64,000 nt of DNA. Origin: Planococcus antarcticus DSM 14505 (GTDB taxonomy: Bacteria; Bacillota; Bacilli; Bacillales_A; Planococcaceae). The notes under the pieces are model-generated. The model did not search any database. It had not been told where the DNA came from and was given only the letters and a program-made list of their open reading frames with translations. Where the stretch lies: NCBI RefSeq assembly GCF_001687565.2, contig NZ_CP016534.2, positions 748,501 to 812,500 on the forward strand. Direction: 5' to 3'. Each line of letters opens with the position of its first letter. Position 1 is the first letter of the stretch. Positions 41,749 through 50,397 of this stretch are shown here, piece after piece. The position numbers were made by a program, and so were the translations under genes.

Positions 41749-42300
41749 ATGGCCAAGCTAAAAGTGGCTGAGCTGAAAAAACATCTCAAGTCCTTTGACA
41801 AGGAAGATTTGATCCGGCTGATTGTCCAGTTGTCGAAAACCAGTAAAGAAGCTCAGAACTATCTGGTCGCTGAAGTGCAGGGAGAAGCAGCGATCGCTGA
41901 GCTATACGAAGAAGCAAAGAATAAAATAAAAAATGAATTTTTCCCGCAAAAGGGGGAGCCTAAATTCAGACTCTCCGAAGCGAAAAAAGCCATTAGTAAT
42001 TTCGCGAAATACACGGATGACAAATTGCTAAAGACCGATTTGATGTTGTATTATGTGGAGCTTGGGACGGATTTCACTAGTGCTTACGGAGACATCGACG
42101 GTCCATTTTACGATAGTCTAGCCTCAATGTTCAGTCGAGTCACCAAAGCATGTGATGGAGATTTGGACATGCTGCGGAATTTCGGCGACCGCCTAGAAGT
42201 TGTTTATTCAAATGCGGGACATGTCGGGTGGGGATACAAAGATGATTTAGCGGAAAGCTATTATTCAATCGGTTGGCCGGAAGATGAAGGAGCCAAGTAA
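41749..42300 (+). CDS. DUF6155-family protein
   Basis: A 183-residue soluble, mostly helical protein. Recognisable pieces are KKHLKSFDKEDLIRLIVQLS at the N-terminus, FRLSEAKKAISNFAKY and the C-terminal GHVGWGYKDDLAESY, which fit the DUF6155 family. Function is unknown. AAAGGAGGCGTGTTAA precedes the ATG. It is likely co-transcribed with the SWIM gene and is followed by repeat R6. Confidence 0.75.
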   Translation: MAKLKVAELKKHLKSFDKEDLIRLIVQLSKTSKEAQNYLVAEVQGEAAIAELYEEAKNKIKNEFFPQKGEPKFRLSEAKKAISNFAKYTDDKLLKTDLMLYYVELGTDFTSAYGDIDGPFYDSLASMFSRVTKACDGDLDMLRNFGDRLEVVYSNAGHVGWGYKDDLAESYYSIGWPEDEGAK

Positions 42301-42315
42301 TAGAATGTTCTTTTC

Positions 42316-42443
42316 AAAATCGTACCCCCATGTCAAACCAAATCGACGCTGTGCAAGAAAACTCTATAGCCAAAAGCGATTCCCGTTTATTTAGGGCAAG
42401 TACTTGTAATTAATCCATTCACAGATACCATGGGAAAACTGCA
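42316..42443. repeat. Dispersed intergenic repeat, copy R6
   Basis: AAAATCGTACCCCCATGTCA, then ACGCTGTGCAAGAAAACTCT and AAGCGATTCCCGTTTATTTA, but the descending arm of the terminator is lost after TTTAGGG and the right end is shortened (CATTCACAGATACCATGGG). A degraded sister of R7, from which it lies about 700 bases away. The rest of the gap up to the TM2 gene is AT-rich. Confidence 0.6.
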
Positions 42444-42709
42444 AAATATCAATCTGGAATTACGTTTCAAAAATTACTTCCAGGTTGTCGTTGCTTACCA
42501 TATACGACGTTGGGAGTTTTTTTTCTTGTCTCGTTTGATAAGTTTTGCTCTATATTCCGCGAATGTTGAGGCATGTCATGCAGCGAAATTGATGACTATT
42601 AATAGAGTATGACCATTTTGGTTTATGTACAACAAATTTTAATAGACTAAAAGAATTAATTATTGTAATATTAAGGAATAAAAATAAACCTTTTGATATG
42701 AGGAAAAAA

Positions 42710-43024
42710 ATGACAACGTTTAATTCAAGTATTCAGAGTAAACAAGGACTCACAAGTGAACAACTAATGATCGTTCAACAGGAAATGGAAGCAAAAGCTA
42801 AAAAGCCACTGATAGCTTATCTGTTATGGTTCTTCTTAGGAACTCTTGGTGCTCACCGTTTTTATCTTGGTAACACAACTCTGGCAGTGTGCATGTTGCT
42901 TTTTGGATGGCTAACTCTATTCATTTGGCCGTTTGTTGATGTGTTTTTCATCGGAGGCCGTATTAGAGCCATTAATGAGCAGGTTGAAACACATGCGATT
43001 GCTCAAGTGAAATCTTACAATTAA
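42710..43024 (+). CDS. TM2-domain protein
   Basis: A 104-residue protein. The first 30 residues are polar and Gln-rich (SSIQSKQGLTSEQLMIVQQE). A TM2 domain follows: KKPLIAYLLWFFLGTLGAHR and FYLGNTTLAVCMLLFGWLT, then a second membrane segment containing IWPFVDVFFIGG. The conserved HRFYLG and D in the second helix are present. TM2 proteins are widespread and of unclear role. The ATG at 42710 with AGGA 5 bases upstream is chosen over the ATG at 42698. Confidence 0.85.
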   Translation: MTTFNSSIQSKQGLTSEQLMIVQQEMEAKAKKPLIAYLLWFFLGTLGAHRFYLGNTTLAVCMLLFGWLTLFIWPFVDVFFIGGRIRAINEQVETHAIAQVKSYN

Positions 43025-43199
43025 GTCCGAAATCGCATCCCCATGTCAAACCAAATGTACGCTATGCAAGAAAACTCTGTAGCCAAAAGCCATTCCCGCT
43101 TATTTAGGGAATGGCTTTTTTTTATAGGAAGTAAGTAAATATTCCTAATTGAGCCGCTCACAGGGGCCATGTGGGAACTGCTGGAAGTAATTAGATAGA
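43021..43199. repeat. Dispersed intergenic repeat, copy R7 (best preserved)
   Basis: Left end GAAATCGCATCCCCATGTCA, then TGTACGCTATGCAAGAAAAC, an internal terminator at 43085-43123 (AAAAGCCATTCCC / GGGAATGGCTTTT, then T8), CTAATTGAGCCGCTCACAGG and GGAAGTAATTAGATAGA at the right end. The CCCCATG and CACAGGGG ends are partly inverted. It follows the TM2 stop directly and would terminate that transcript. Confidence 0.7.
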
Positions 43200-43238
43200 T
43201 TCTCTGACGACTTAATTTGTTTTTCACCCTCAATTGCA

Positions 43239-43385
43239 TTACTTGAATTTGTTGGTTTCCGGCATGCCTGAGATGAGCCAGTAGACGAGTTTCGCTTCGT
43301 CTAGGTAGCCGCTTTCAAGGGACAAGTAACGTGGGAATTCGACCTCCTGATTTTTTTGTATAGTATACCCACCTTGAGTCAGAAA
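43239..43385 (-). pseudogene. Possible C-terminal gene remnant
   Basis: A minus-strand frame reads GGYTIQKNQEVEFPRYLSL, then ESGYLDEAKLVYWLISGMPE and a stop at 43239. Composition is protein-like and the frame is closed upstream by a stop near 43386, without a start codon and RBS. I do not recognise the family. It looks like the tail of a lost gene. Confidence 0.35.
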
Positions 43386-43588
43386 TCATCTTGCTCTCAA
43401 AAACGAATAACTTTATTCACCTATGCTTCCTTAATTCACTTTACACAAAAATAATCGAACATATATTCGCTGAAATTCACAACTTTTAGAGCTCATTGCC
43501 ACCAATAGATGATATGATTAGATGAAAACAGATCAGGCAGAATGAGTCGATTTGAAATTTCTTCAGCTTTAAAAGAACAGGTGATTAA

Positions 43589-46500
43589 ATGGTGAAAGCA
43601 CATACAGCTACATACAAAACTTCAATGCGATTGACCAAGACGGCTACGGAAAAAATGGGAGGGTTCGGTATCAGCGAACGCTCATTTTTTGTTGCGGACA
43701 AACCTTTTAAGGCGTTTATCGAGCGGTATCCGTCCAACGCAGATGGCGAGCTTTCGGTTGCGCTGATTTTGGACAGGGCGGAAAATGTTCGGCTGACTGG
43801 AAGGGACATCGAGGGATCGATCGTCCTTCACGCAGTCTTCACGAATCACAATCTGCTGGTCACCAACTTGACCATGCGGAAATCCTTTCAGGCGCTCGGT
43901 ACCAATTGGCAGCGCGAGGAATACTTGGTGTTCGACCGGTCCCGTGATCCAGCACCTGTCTCCTTGATCAATCTGATCAACCGGATGACGCCGGCGAAGG
44001 AAAGTTCGGATTATGTCAAAAAAAGGATTGGTAGTTGGGAAGGCTATTTGAAAATCCAGGAACGCGGCATGGACATTCCGGACATCAAGACTGCTTATTC
44101 GAATCTGTCGTTCAGCCATGATTTCAGCCGCATCACCTTGAAGGGATGCCAGCTAAAAGATACGGAATGGAAACAGCTAAAAAACCTGACAGTGCGGCTT
44201 GTCGGGATTTCGGGTGATGTTGGTACGGTCGTAAAAGCAGCAAATCGGATTGTGGAAATAGAGCTCCAAAACTATATAGTCAAGCAACTGCGTAAAAACG
44301 GATTATCACTAGATAAAAAAGAAGTTGTTTTTAGTAACTTCGCGGCATTGAGCCAAATTAGACGGCTGCGACAAGGCTTTACCAATTTAGAAAAAGGACT
44401 TGCGGTAAATCCAAATCTTGATCGGCTTTTATTTGAAGAAAAACCGCCTGTTAAGCCACTGAGACCGTTAGAAAAGTTGTCTTTCCACAACCAGCTCAAT
44501 GAGTTCCAGCAACGAGCCGTGTCGGGTGCAATGGCGGCAGAAGATCTGTACGTCATTCAAGGTCCACCGGGGACAGGGAAAACCACCGTTATTTCAGAAA
44601 TCTGCTTGCAAAATGCCCGGAAAGGATTGCGGACGCTGGTTGCCTCGCAGTCGAATCTAGCGGTTGATAACGCACTTGGCCGTTTGCTTGCAAACAAAGA
44701 CATCCGTATTTTGCGTGTCGGACGGACTGAGAGCATCGAAGAAGAAGGCAAGAAATTCATTGAAGAAAACGTCGGGCAGTATTGGAAAGACCATACGCTG
44801 GAAGAAATCACAGCGCAATACGACATGCGTGAAAAACGAGAACCGGAATTGAAAAAAGAGCTAGTGAACAATGAGCAGGCAACCGGGAAATTGCAACCGG
44901 TTTATGAAAGTTTGGCGGCGGCCGTTGAAGAAAAAACAAAAGCACAAGACCAGCAGCAAGCGATTCAAAAGCTGCTTGAACGGGAGCAAGTCAAACTGAC
45001 AGCATTCGAACTCCAGAAGGGCAAAGCTGTAAACGAAAGCAGGGAACTGGCGCATCGTTTGCACGCACTCGAGGAATTGATTGACCAGGATTCTGAGTTT
45101 ATGGATCGCAAAGAAAACAGCGCTTGGTTCCAGGAAGAGCAACAGCGGATCCACAAACGCCTCAAACTGCTTGAGCGTGCACTTGGACTTCCCCGGCTTG
45201 AGCAGGACCTTTCTGTAAAGCGGCAGGATCTCGCAGTAGTTACGGAAAGACGCGATCAAATCGCAGAGATCATCGAGCAGAAAAACGTTGCCGTCAGTGA
45301 AATGGACAGCATCAAGAAAATCGATGGCTTGCTTCAGGTGCTGAAAGAACAGCGTGTTGAGGAAACGCCATCCATCACCTACTTGATCAATCGGCTGGAA
45401 GCCAATCGTGAAAACATGGCAGAATGGGGCAAGCTCAATCAATACAACGAGCAGGTCACGGCGGCGATTTCCTACATCGAAAAGCTAGTGGTGCCAGCAG
45501 GCATTTCTGTTGTCGATTTGAAGCAGCAGGCGCTGGAAAAGACAGAAGCTTATACGTCTGCCGAAATCGACGGGTATTTGGAAAAGCTACGAACGCTATT
45601 GAAAAGCGCTAAGCACCATGATCCAGCCATTTTGCAAAAAGCACTCACCGGCTTATACAGAAGGCAAAATGATTTGTGGAGAAGAGGCGCCAAGCTCAAA
45701 GCGTTTGACGTCTATGCAACCGAGTCGAAACGGGCTTTCCATGACTTAAAAAAGCAGTTGTGCGAGGAGCTTGGCAATCAGCAGAAACAGTACCGCGTAT
45801 GGGACGAGAAATTGCTGGAGCAACAGGAAAAGAAGCAAGAGGACATGGCACCGCTTGAGCAGCGTTACCGGCAAATGCCAAACTTGGCGGACCTGCCAGC
45901 TGATCTCGAAGCGGCAGTCCGTGAGCAGAAAATGGAACTAACCGAGCTGCAAAAAAACAAAGCCCTCTATGAAAAGGTGCAGCAGCGAATTACGGACCAT
46001 CAAACTGATCGCACAGAAAAGACAATGGCACTGGAAAACAACGATGCCCGGATTGCTGAAATGAATGAGGAAATCCAGCAAGTCGAAGCGGCAGTAAAGG
46101 GGCACGGACAACAGCTGCTCGCGTTAAGCGAGATTTTGTCTTCGGATGTGGAGCGGCGGTTGGAACAGACGGCCAAAAAACTCGCCAGTTTATCCTTCGC
46201 GAAGGAATCGCTCAAGCAGGAAATGAAAAATTTGCCTTTACTTCAGTCGGTACAGAAAAAATGGCTGGATTTATTGGCAGGAGCGAACGAACACGATCTG
46301 GACGAAATCCGGAAAATGTACATCAAGCACGCCAATGTCATCGGAACGACCTGTGTTGCCTCGGCGCGCAAAGATTTTATCGACAACTACCCGGAATTTG
46401 ATGTGGTCATCATCGATGAAGTGTCCAAAGCGACCCCGCCGGAGCTACTATTGCCGATGCTGAAAGGTCAGAAAATTATTTTAGTCGGCGATCACCATCA

Positions 46501-47362
46501 ATTACCGCCGCTTCTTGGTAACGATACGCTAGAAGAAACGCTCCATGAAATGATCCAAGAAGACAACGGCTTTGAAGAAAAGAAAGAACTCGAAAAGCTG
46601 CTAGAAGAGTCGCTATTCGAACGTCTTTATAAAAACCTGCCAGCAGCCAACAAGACGATGCTCGCCATTCAATACCGGATGCACGAAGACATCATGGAAA
46701 CTATTACACCGTTCTACCGGCTGGACCATGATCAACTCCAATGTGGCATAGAAGATTCTGACCAGGATCGCGACCACCTGCTTGAATCTACTGTGGTGAA
46801 GCGGCACAACCACCTCATGTGGCTAGATTTGCCGAACGAAGAGGCGTATTTTGAAGAACGGATGAGCGGAGGCAAAAGCTTGTACAATGCAGCTGAGCTT
46901 CAGGAAATCCGTGCGTTATTGATCGAGTTGAACAACGCGGCTGAGGAAGCCAAGCAGGCAGGAAGAATCCCACCAGATCAGCAGAAGAGTATCGGTGTCA
47001 TTAGCTTTTACGGCGAACAGATCAAGCGGCTGCAGCGGATGATCGACCAAGAGTTGCGTTTGCCGCATTTGATTGTCCGAACAGGCACGGTTGACCGGTT
47101 CCAGGGAAGCGAACGAGATATCATTGTGCTGAGCATGGTGCGTAATAACCAAAACAAGCAAGGCGATATCGGCTTTGCGAAAGATTACCGGCGACTGAAT
47201 GTGGCGTTGTCGCGTGCCAAGGAATTATTGGTATTGGTCGGCAGTTCTCAGATGTTTACAGAGCGCGCCAAGCAGTCAGAAACAAGAAATATGTACAAGC
47301 ATGTGTTGGAAGTTGTGAAAAAGAAAAACGGCTTAAAGCTGTTGGCGAAGAGCGGAGGTTGA
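43589..47362 (+). CDS. Large superfamily 1 helicase-type ATPase with coiled-coil insert
   Basis: A 1257-residue AAA_11/AAA_12 (UPF1-like, superfamily 1) protein. Residues 1-300 are an N-terminal region without an obvious family. Walker A is GPPGTGKTT at about 325-333. A region from about 400 to 880 is dominated by Glu/Lys/Gln heptads and is predicted coiled coil, splitting the motor. Walker B is VVIIDEVSKATPPELL (about 939), GDHHQLPP is motif III, QYRMHEDIM is motif IV, and RFQGSERDIIVLSMVRNN and LNVALSRAKELLVLVGS are motifs V and VI. No nuclease domain is visible. A partner gene follows 4 bases later. Likely acts on nucleic acid; the biological role is unknown. Confidence 0.85.
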   Translation: MVKAHTATYKTSMRLTKTATEKMGGFGISERSFFVADKPFKAFIERYPSNADGELSVALILDRAENVRLTGRDIEGSIVLHAVFTNHNLLVTNLTMRKSFQALGTNWQREEYLVFDRSRDPAPVSLINLINRMTPAKESSDYVKKRIGSWEGYLKIQERGMDIPDIKTAYSNLSFSHDFSRITLKGCQLKDTEWKQLKNLTVRLVGISGDVGTVVKAANRIVEIELQNYIVKQLRKNGLSLDKKEVVFSNFAALSQIRRLRQGFTNLEKGLAVNPNLDRLLFEEKPPVKPLRPLEKLSFHNQLNEFQQRAVSGAMAAEDLYVIQGPPGTGKTTVISEICLQNARKGLRTLVASQSNLAVDNALGRLLANKDIRILRVGRTESIEEEGKKFIEENVGQYWKDHTLEEITAQYDMREKREPELKKELVNNEQATGKLQPVYESLAAAVEEKTKAQDQQQAIQKLLEREQVKLTAFELQKGKAVNESRELAHRLHALEELIDQDSEFMDRKENSAWFQEEQQRIHKRLKLLERALGLPRLEQDLSVKRQDLAVVTERRDQIAEIIEQKNVAVSEMDSIKKIDGLLQVLKEQRVEETPSITYLINRLEANRENMAEWGKLNQYNEQVTAAISYIEKLVVPAGISVVDLKQQALEKTEAYTSAEIDGYLEKLRTLLKSAKHHDPAILQKALTGLYRRQNDLWRRGAKLKAFDVYATESKRAFHDLKKQLCEELGNQQKQYRVWDEKLLEQQEKKQEDMAPLEQRYRQMPNLADLPADLEAAVREQKMELTELQKNKALYEKVQQRITDHQTDRTEKTMALENNDARIAEMNEEIQQVEAAVKGHGQQLLALSEILSSDVERRLEQTAKKLASLSFAKESLKQEMKNLPLLQSVQKKWLDLLAGANEHDLDEIRKMYIKHANVIGTTCVASARKDFIDNYPEFDVVIIDEVSKATPPELLLPMLKGQKIILVGDHHQLPPLLGNDTLEETLHEMIQEDNGFEEKKELEKLLEESLFERLYKNLPAANKTMLAIQYRMHEDIMETITPFYRLDHDQLQCGIEDSDQDRDHLLESTVVKRHNHLMWLDLPNEEAYFEERMSGGKSLYNAAELQEIRALLIELNNAAEEAKQAGRIPPDQQKSIGVISFYGEQIKRLQRMIDQELRLPHLIVRTGTVDRFQGSERDIIVLSMVRNNQNKQGDIGFAKDYRRLNVALSRAKELLVLVGSSQMFTERAKQSETRNMYKHVLEVVKKKNGLKLLAKSGG

Positions 47363-47366
47363 AAAT

Positions 47367-48119
47367 GTGGATAAGCTGATAGAGGAGCTGCGAGAAAGTG
47401 TAGTGGAAGATCCCGACGTGTCAATCATAAACGACGAGCTGTGGAAACTGCCAATCGTTTTATACGATGTCGGGTTTAGCCGTGTCAAACGCTTGAAGAT
47501 GGACATTTTGATGAAAATGCTGCTGCTTGCTTTTCAGGAAGCCGATATTCGCCGTGCTGCCACTTTGTCTGACATGCTGTTTGTGGAAGAGCTGTTTATC
47601 AGCGACTTGATCGATAAGATGCAGCGCACGGGTTTGATTGGACTGGAAAAGCCGGGCTATAAGCTAACGGCGAAAGGTTATGATTACCTGGGCAAAGGTA
47701 TTTTTGACGAAGAGATGGATGGGGACGAAACCGTGATCGCTTATAGCACGGTTCACGATCAATACCGATTAGCTGAAGATAATGGCCCTGAGGCAGAAGA
47801 AACGCTTCCGTTGTACCGCTATTCGGTGAAAGGCAACCTAAACAAAGATCGCTTGCAGCAACTTCTTTCCAAAGAACGTTTAGCGGTGGAAGAAGAGAGT
47901 TTTCAAACGGTAGTTACCGGAATTACGGGCTGCGTTGAGCATGACAAGATTTACATCCCGTGCATTGAATTTCAATTATACGACCGCAAGCAGGACATTT
48001 TTTATGCCCGCGTCTGGAATACGTTGACCGGTAGCTGGGACGAAACACTGGAGAAACAGATTGAAGCGCGTGAGCTGGTGAAATGGCGCAACGCGATGGT
48101 GGAGCAGCCAGTCTCATGA
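47367..48119 (+). CDS. Helicase partner protein, unknown family
   Basis: A 250-residue protein starting with GTG at 47367, 4 bases after the helicase stop, with CGGAGGTTG upstream. Residues 45-115 look like a winged-helix segment (LKMDILMKMLLLAFQEADI, then a LIDKMQRTGLIGLEKPGYKL wing and LTAKGYDYLG). The C-terminal half alternates strands and ends in a helix (QIEARELVKW). No catalytic motif is recognised. The tight coupling suggests it works with the helicase, perhaps as nucleic-acid-binding or loading factor. Confidence 0.7.
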   Translation: MDKLIEELRESVVEDPDVSIINDELWKLPIVLYDVGFSRVKRLKMDILMKMLLLAFQEADIRRAATLSDMLFVEELFISDLIDKMQRTGLIGLEKPGYKLTAKGYDYLGKGIFDEEMDGDETVIAYSTVHDQYRLAEDNGPEAEETLPLYRYSVKGNLNKDRLQQLLSKERLAVEEESFQTVVTGITGCVEHDKIYIPCIEFQLYDRKQDIFYARVWNTLTGSWDETLEKQIEARELVKWRNAMVEQPVS

Positions 48120-48143
48120 AAACCGGTATTTATGCCTCCATAT

Positions 48144-48184
48144 AAAAAGGCAGGTGCAAAGTTGAATTCGTGCCTGCTTTTTTA
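48144..48184 (+). terminator. Rho-independent terminator
   Basis: AAAAAGGCAGGTGCA pairs with GTGCCTGCTTTTTT around AAGTTGAATTC. It ends the helicase operon. Confidence 0.88.
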
Positions 48185-48299
48185 TATGAATTGAAAATGA
48201 ATAATCAAAAATTTTTATTCGTTAGCTTATTGTAAAAAACTAGGTGGTCTGCTACGCTATTCAGTATAGGAACGATTACGAATTAAAGGAGACCGGATC

Positions 48300-48815
48300 A
48301 TGTCGAATCTCTCACTGGCAGAAGCTGTGAAGTTGAAATCTGTATTAGCAAAACGCATTCATGAGTTAGAAGAAGAGATGGACCGTGTAGCATTTGTGGA
48401 AATGGAAAAAGGCAGTAAAAAGCCAAAACAAGCGCGTTCACTTTCGAAAGTTGAAGAAGAGATAGATGACATCCGAAAAGATTTTCGTCTATTGGATAAA
48501 TTGATGTACCAAGCCAATTTCAAAAACAAAGTGAGCTTTAACGGGGAAGAGTTAGCCATTGTGGAGGCAATCGAATTGGCAACGCAATTGCGAGCTAAAG
48601 CACGGAAGTTTAAAGAGTTCGGGTCATCCGCAAAAGAAGACCTTCAATTTGGTTATGGAGAAGGCGTCCCGGTCATTCGAAAAGCGATGTTCGATCCGGA
48701 AGAATACCGTGTCAAAGCAGTTGAGCAAGAGCGACTAGCGAACCGACTATCAAATGCTATCAACACCAAAAACTATTCAATCGTTTTAGATTTTGATAGC
48801 GACAAGTATTTCTAA
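48300..48815 (+). CDS. DIP1984-family protein
   Basis: A 171-residue, highly charged helical protein. Features of the DIP1984 (septicolysin-like) family are NLSLAEAVKLKSVLAKRIHE at the start, KVEEEIDDIRKDFRLLDKLM and the C-terminal VRLSNAINTKNY-like RLSNAINTKNYSIVLDFD. Long coiled-coil helices are expected. The family has no established activity. AAAGGAGACCGGATC precedes the ATG. Monocistronic. Confidence 0.82.
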   Translation: MSNLSLAEAVKLKSVLAKRIHELEEEMDRVAFVEMEKGSKKPKQARSLSKVEEEIDDIRKDFRLLDKLMYQANFKNKVSFNGEELAIVEAIELATQLRAKARKFKEFGSSAKEDLQFGYGEGVPVIRKAMFDPEEYRVKAVEQERLANRLSNAINTKNYSIVLDFDSDKYF

Positions 48816-49005
48816 TCCTTGGAGAGGTGAGACTCCGCTTCAAGGCATGGAAGGAAACCTCTTTTGTACTTCGGTGCAACTAAATTCCAATGGCTACTGG
48901 CAAACCCATGACCCATACCCCATTACGATGTTACCTGTTACCGATAACCAACCAAAAGCAATTGACGGTCGATGACCACATTCCTGTTTTAAAATTCCTT
49001 CCATG

Positions 49006-49036
49006 AATCCTCTTGCTTCCGAGCAGGAGGATTTTT
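49006..49036 (+). terminator. Rho-independent terminator
   Basis: AATCCTCTTGCT pairs with GAGCAGGAGGATT around TCC and is followed by TTTT. The preceding 190 bases after the DIP1984 gene hold no recognised feature; CCTTGGAG and CAAGG near 48817-48845 may form a small stem. Confidence 0.75.
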
Positions 49037-49121
49037 AGCTTCTGTAAGAAAAAGCTGGCATTTTATAATTTACTATAAAAGCTGATGCCATGAATGTGAA
49101 GGGACAGAGGACGAACTGCAA

Positions 49122-49550
49122 ATGAAAAAATTGATGATCATATTGACGGCTGTTTTGTTGCTCTTTGCTGGAATATTTATGATTATTCATAATTTGAATA
49201 ATGAAGAGCTCGAAACTGATCCTCAGATGGTCGTGTTCACAGAACAACAAGTTCAAGCCCATTCAACAACCGAGAAAGGCTATACAAATCATGAACTGGC
49301 AGTAATAAAATCTTCGGGAAATCCAAAAGACAGTCAGACTGGCCCTTTGGGATATACCGTCAAAGTTGTATTTGTTGATGAACCAGGGACAAGTGATTAC
49401 TATCAAGCAGAAGAACATAAGGTTACATGTACTGGGAATTCCGGTGGGGCATCAAAACATGTAGAGAGAAAAAATTGTTCTTGGAAAAGAACTAATATTA
49501 GAAAGAGCACCTTCTGTAATTATCAATTCACGTCTAAATTAGAACTCTGA
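49122..49550 (+). CDS. Membrane-anchored DUF3139-like protein
   Basis: A 142-residue protein with an N-terminal membrane segment (residues 4-22) and an extracytoplasmic domain. GYTVKVVFVDEPGTSDYYQA and KVTCTGNSGGASKHVE match the pattern of the DUF3139 family (a VVF-DEP-YYY strand and a GGxxKH end). After that point the tail is unusually rich in Cys, Lys and Asn and extends about 30 residues beyond the family's normal end, so a late frameshift extending the protein is possible. Function unknown. Confidence 0.6.
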   Translation: MKKLMIILTAVLLLFAGIFMIIHNLNNEELETDPQMVVFTEQQVQAHSTTEKGYTNHELAVIKSSGNPKDSQTGPLGYTVKVVFVDEPGTSDYYQAEEHKVTCTGNSGGASKHVERKNCSWKRTNIRKSTFCNYQFTSKLEL

Positions 49551-49588
49551 CTGGACCTATCTAGAAAAAAAGGGGAGGACAACCCGAT

Positions 49589-49834
49589 ATGGAAAATGTA
49601 GCGGCAGATGTGAGATTGGAATCGATCGAATCCTTCCAATCAACCATCCGCAAATCTGAAAAGGCACGGGCTCAGATGACGCAAAAAGGCGGAAATACAG
49701 TTTTGATAGAGAAGCGGCTCCGAGCTTTTCATATTAGCTTGGTTGTACTGGAAAAGGTCTGGCATGACAAGCCTCATCTTTGCAGCCAGGAAGAGCTGGA
49801 GAGAGCACGCGAGGTACTTACTGCCATCTGTTAA
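49589..49834 (+). CDS. Hypothetical helical protein, probably frameshifted
   Basis: An 81-residue frame beginning MENVAADVRLESIESFQSTI, helical and charged, ending AREVLTAIC. Removing one base near 49819 would join it to another frame, LPSVKNTYAKSQTSSSQRT then LLERRIKSVELAIVAIGDL, ending at 49949. The joined protein of about 119 residues is far more regular (helix, PSV linker, helix) than either half, so I suspect a frameshift in an originally longer gene. GGGGAGGACAACCCGAT precedes the ATG. No family recognised. Confidence 0.55.
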   Translation: MENVAADVRLESIESFQSTIRKSEKARAQMTQKGGNTVLIEKRLRAFHISLVVLEKVWHDKPHLCSQEELERAREVLTAIC

Positions 49835-50002
49835 AAATACATATGCAAAGTCACAGACAAGTAGCTCGCAACGAACGCTGCTGGAGAGACGGATAAAGTC
49901 AGTGGAACTGGCTATCGTGGCAATTGGTGATCTAATAATTCACCAGTGAACCGGGAACTTAAAGCGCCCCTCATAACGTCCTATGCTATATACTCCCTAC
50001 AT

Positions 50003-50037
50003 CGCCGCAACCAAATTTTGGGGGTGGCTTTTTTATT
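50003..50037 (+). terminator. Probable terminator
   Basis: GCCGCAACCAAA and TTTTGGGGGTGGC pair imperfectly and are followed by TTTTTTA. It ends the preceding small gene. The remaining 350 bases before the LtaS-type gene are AT-rich with no other feature. Confidence 0.6.
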
Positions 50038-50397
50038 GTTGCAAAGAGCTGGTTTCTCTCCGAAGGTTTACTCGGTGAACAATCTGAAAAAACCCTTAAG
50101 CTGTCATTTTCTAGGGTATTAGAGTAGAATAGAGTTTGTCATTATTTTTACTTAAAATTTACATGAACTTAATAGAGTCAAGGTTTTCATAGTTTAAGAA
50201 AGTTCACCTTTTGACTTTGCATTTATCGCCCAAACTCCAGCGCACAGATACTAGGGTCATAAGATAACCCAAACATGTAGTAGAGAGCACCACTTTGCTG
50301 GGGCTTCTCACGCTCGACCAATCTATACGTGCGCTTACTTTTATCTCGATGCAATATCCCACAATCCTTGTGAATAACAATTATGAGAAGGTGCAAT

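Noticed and set aside
42430..42612. Plus-strand frame between DUF6155 and TM2 genes
   Set aside because: Begins within repeat R6, no RBS, composition not protein-like.
48793..48975. Plus-strand frame after the DIP1984 gene
   Set aside because: Overlaps the end of a convincing gene in another frame, no RBS and no recognisable family. A riboswitch was also considered because of small stems, but no known riboswitch core could be recognised.
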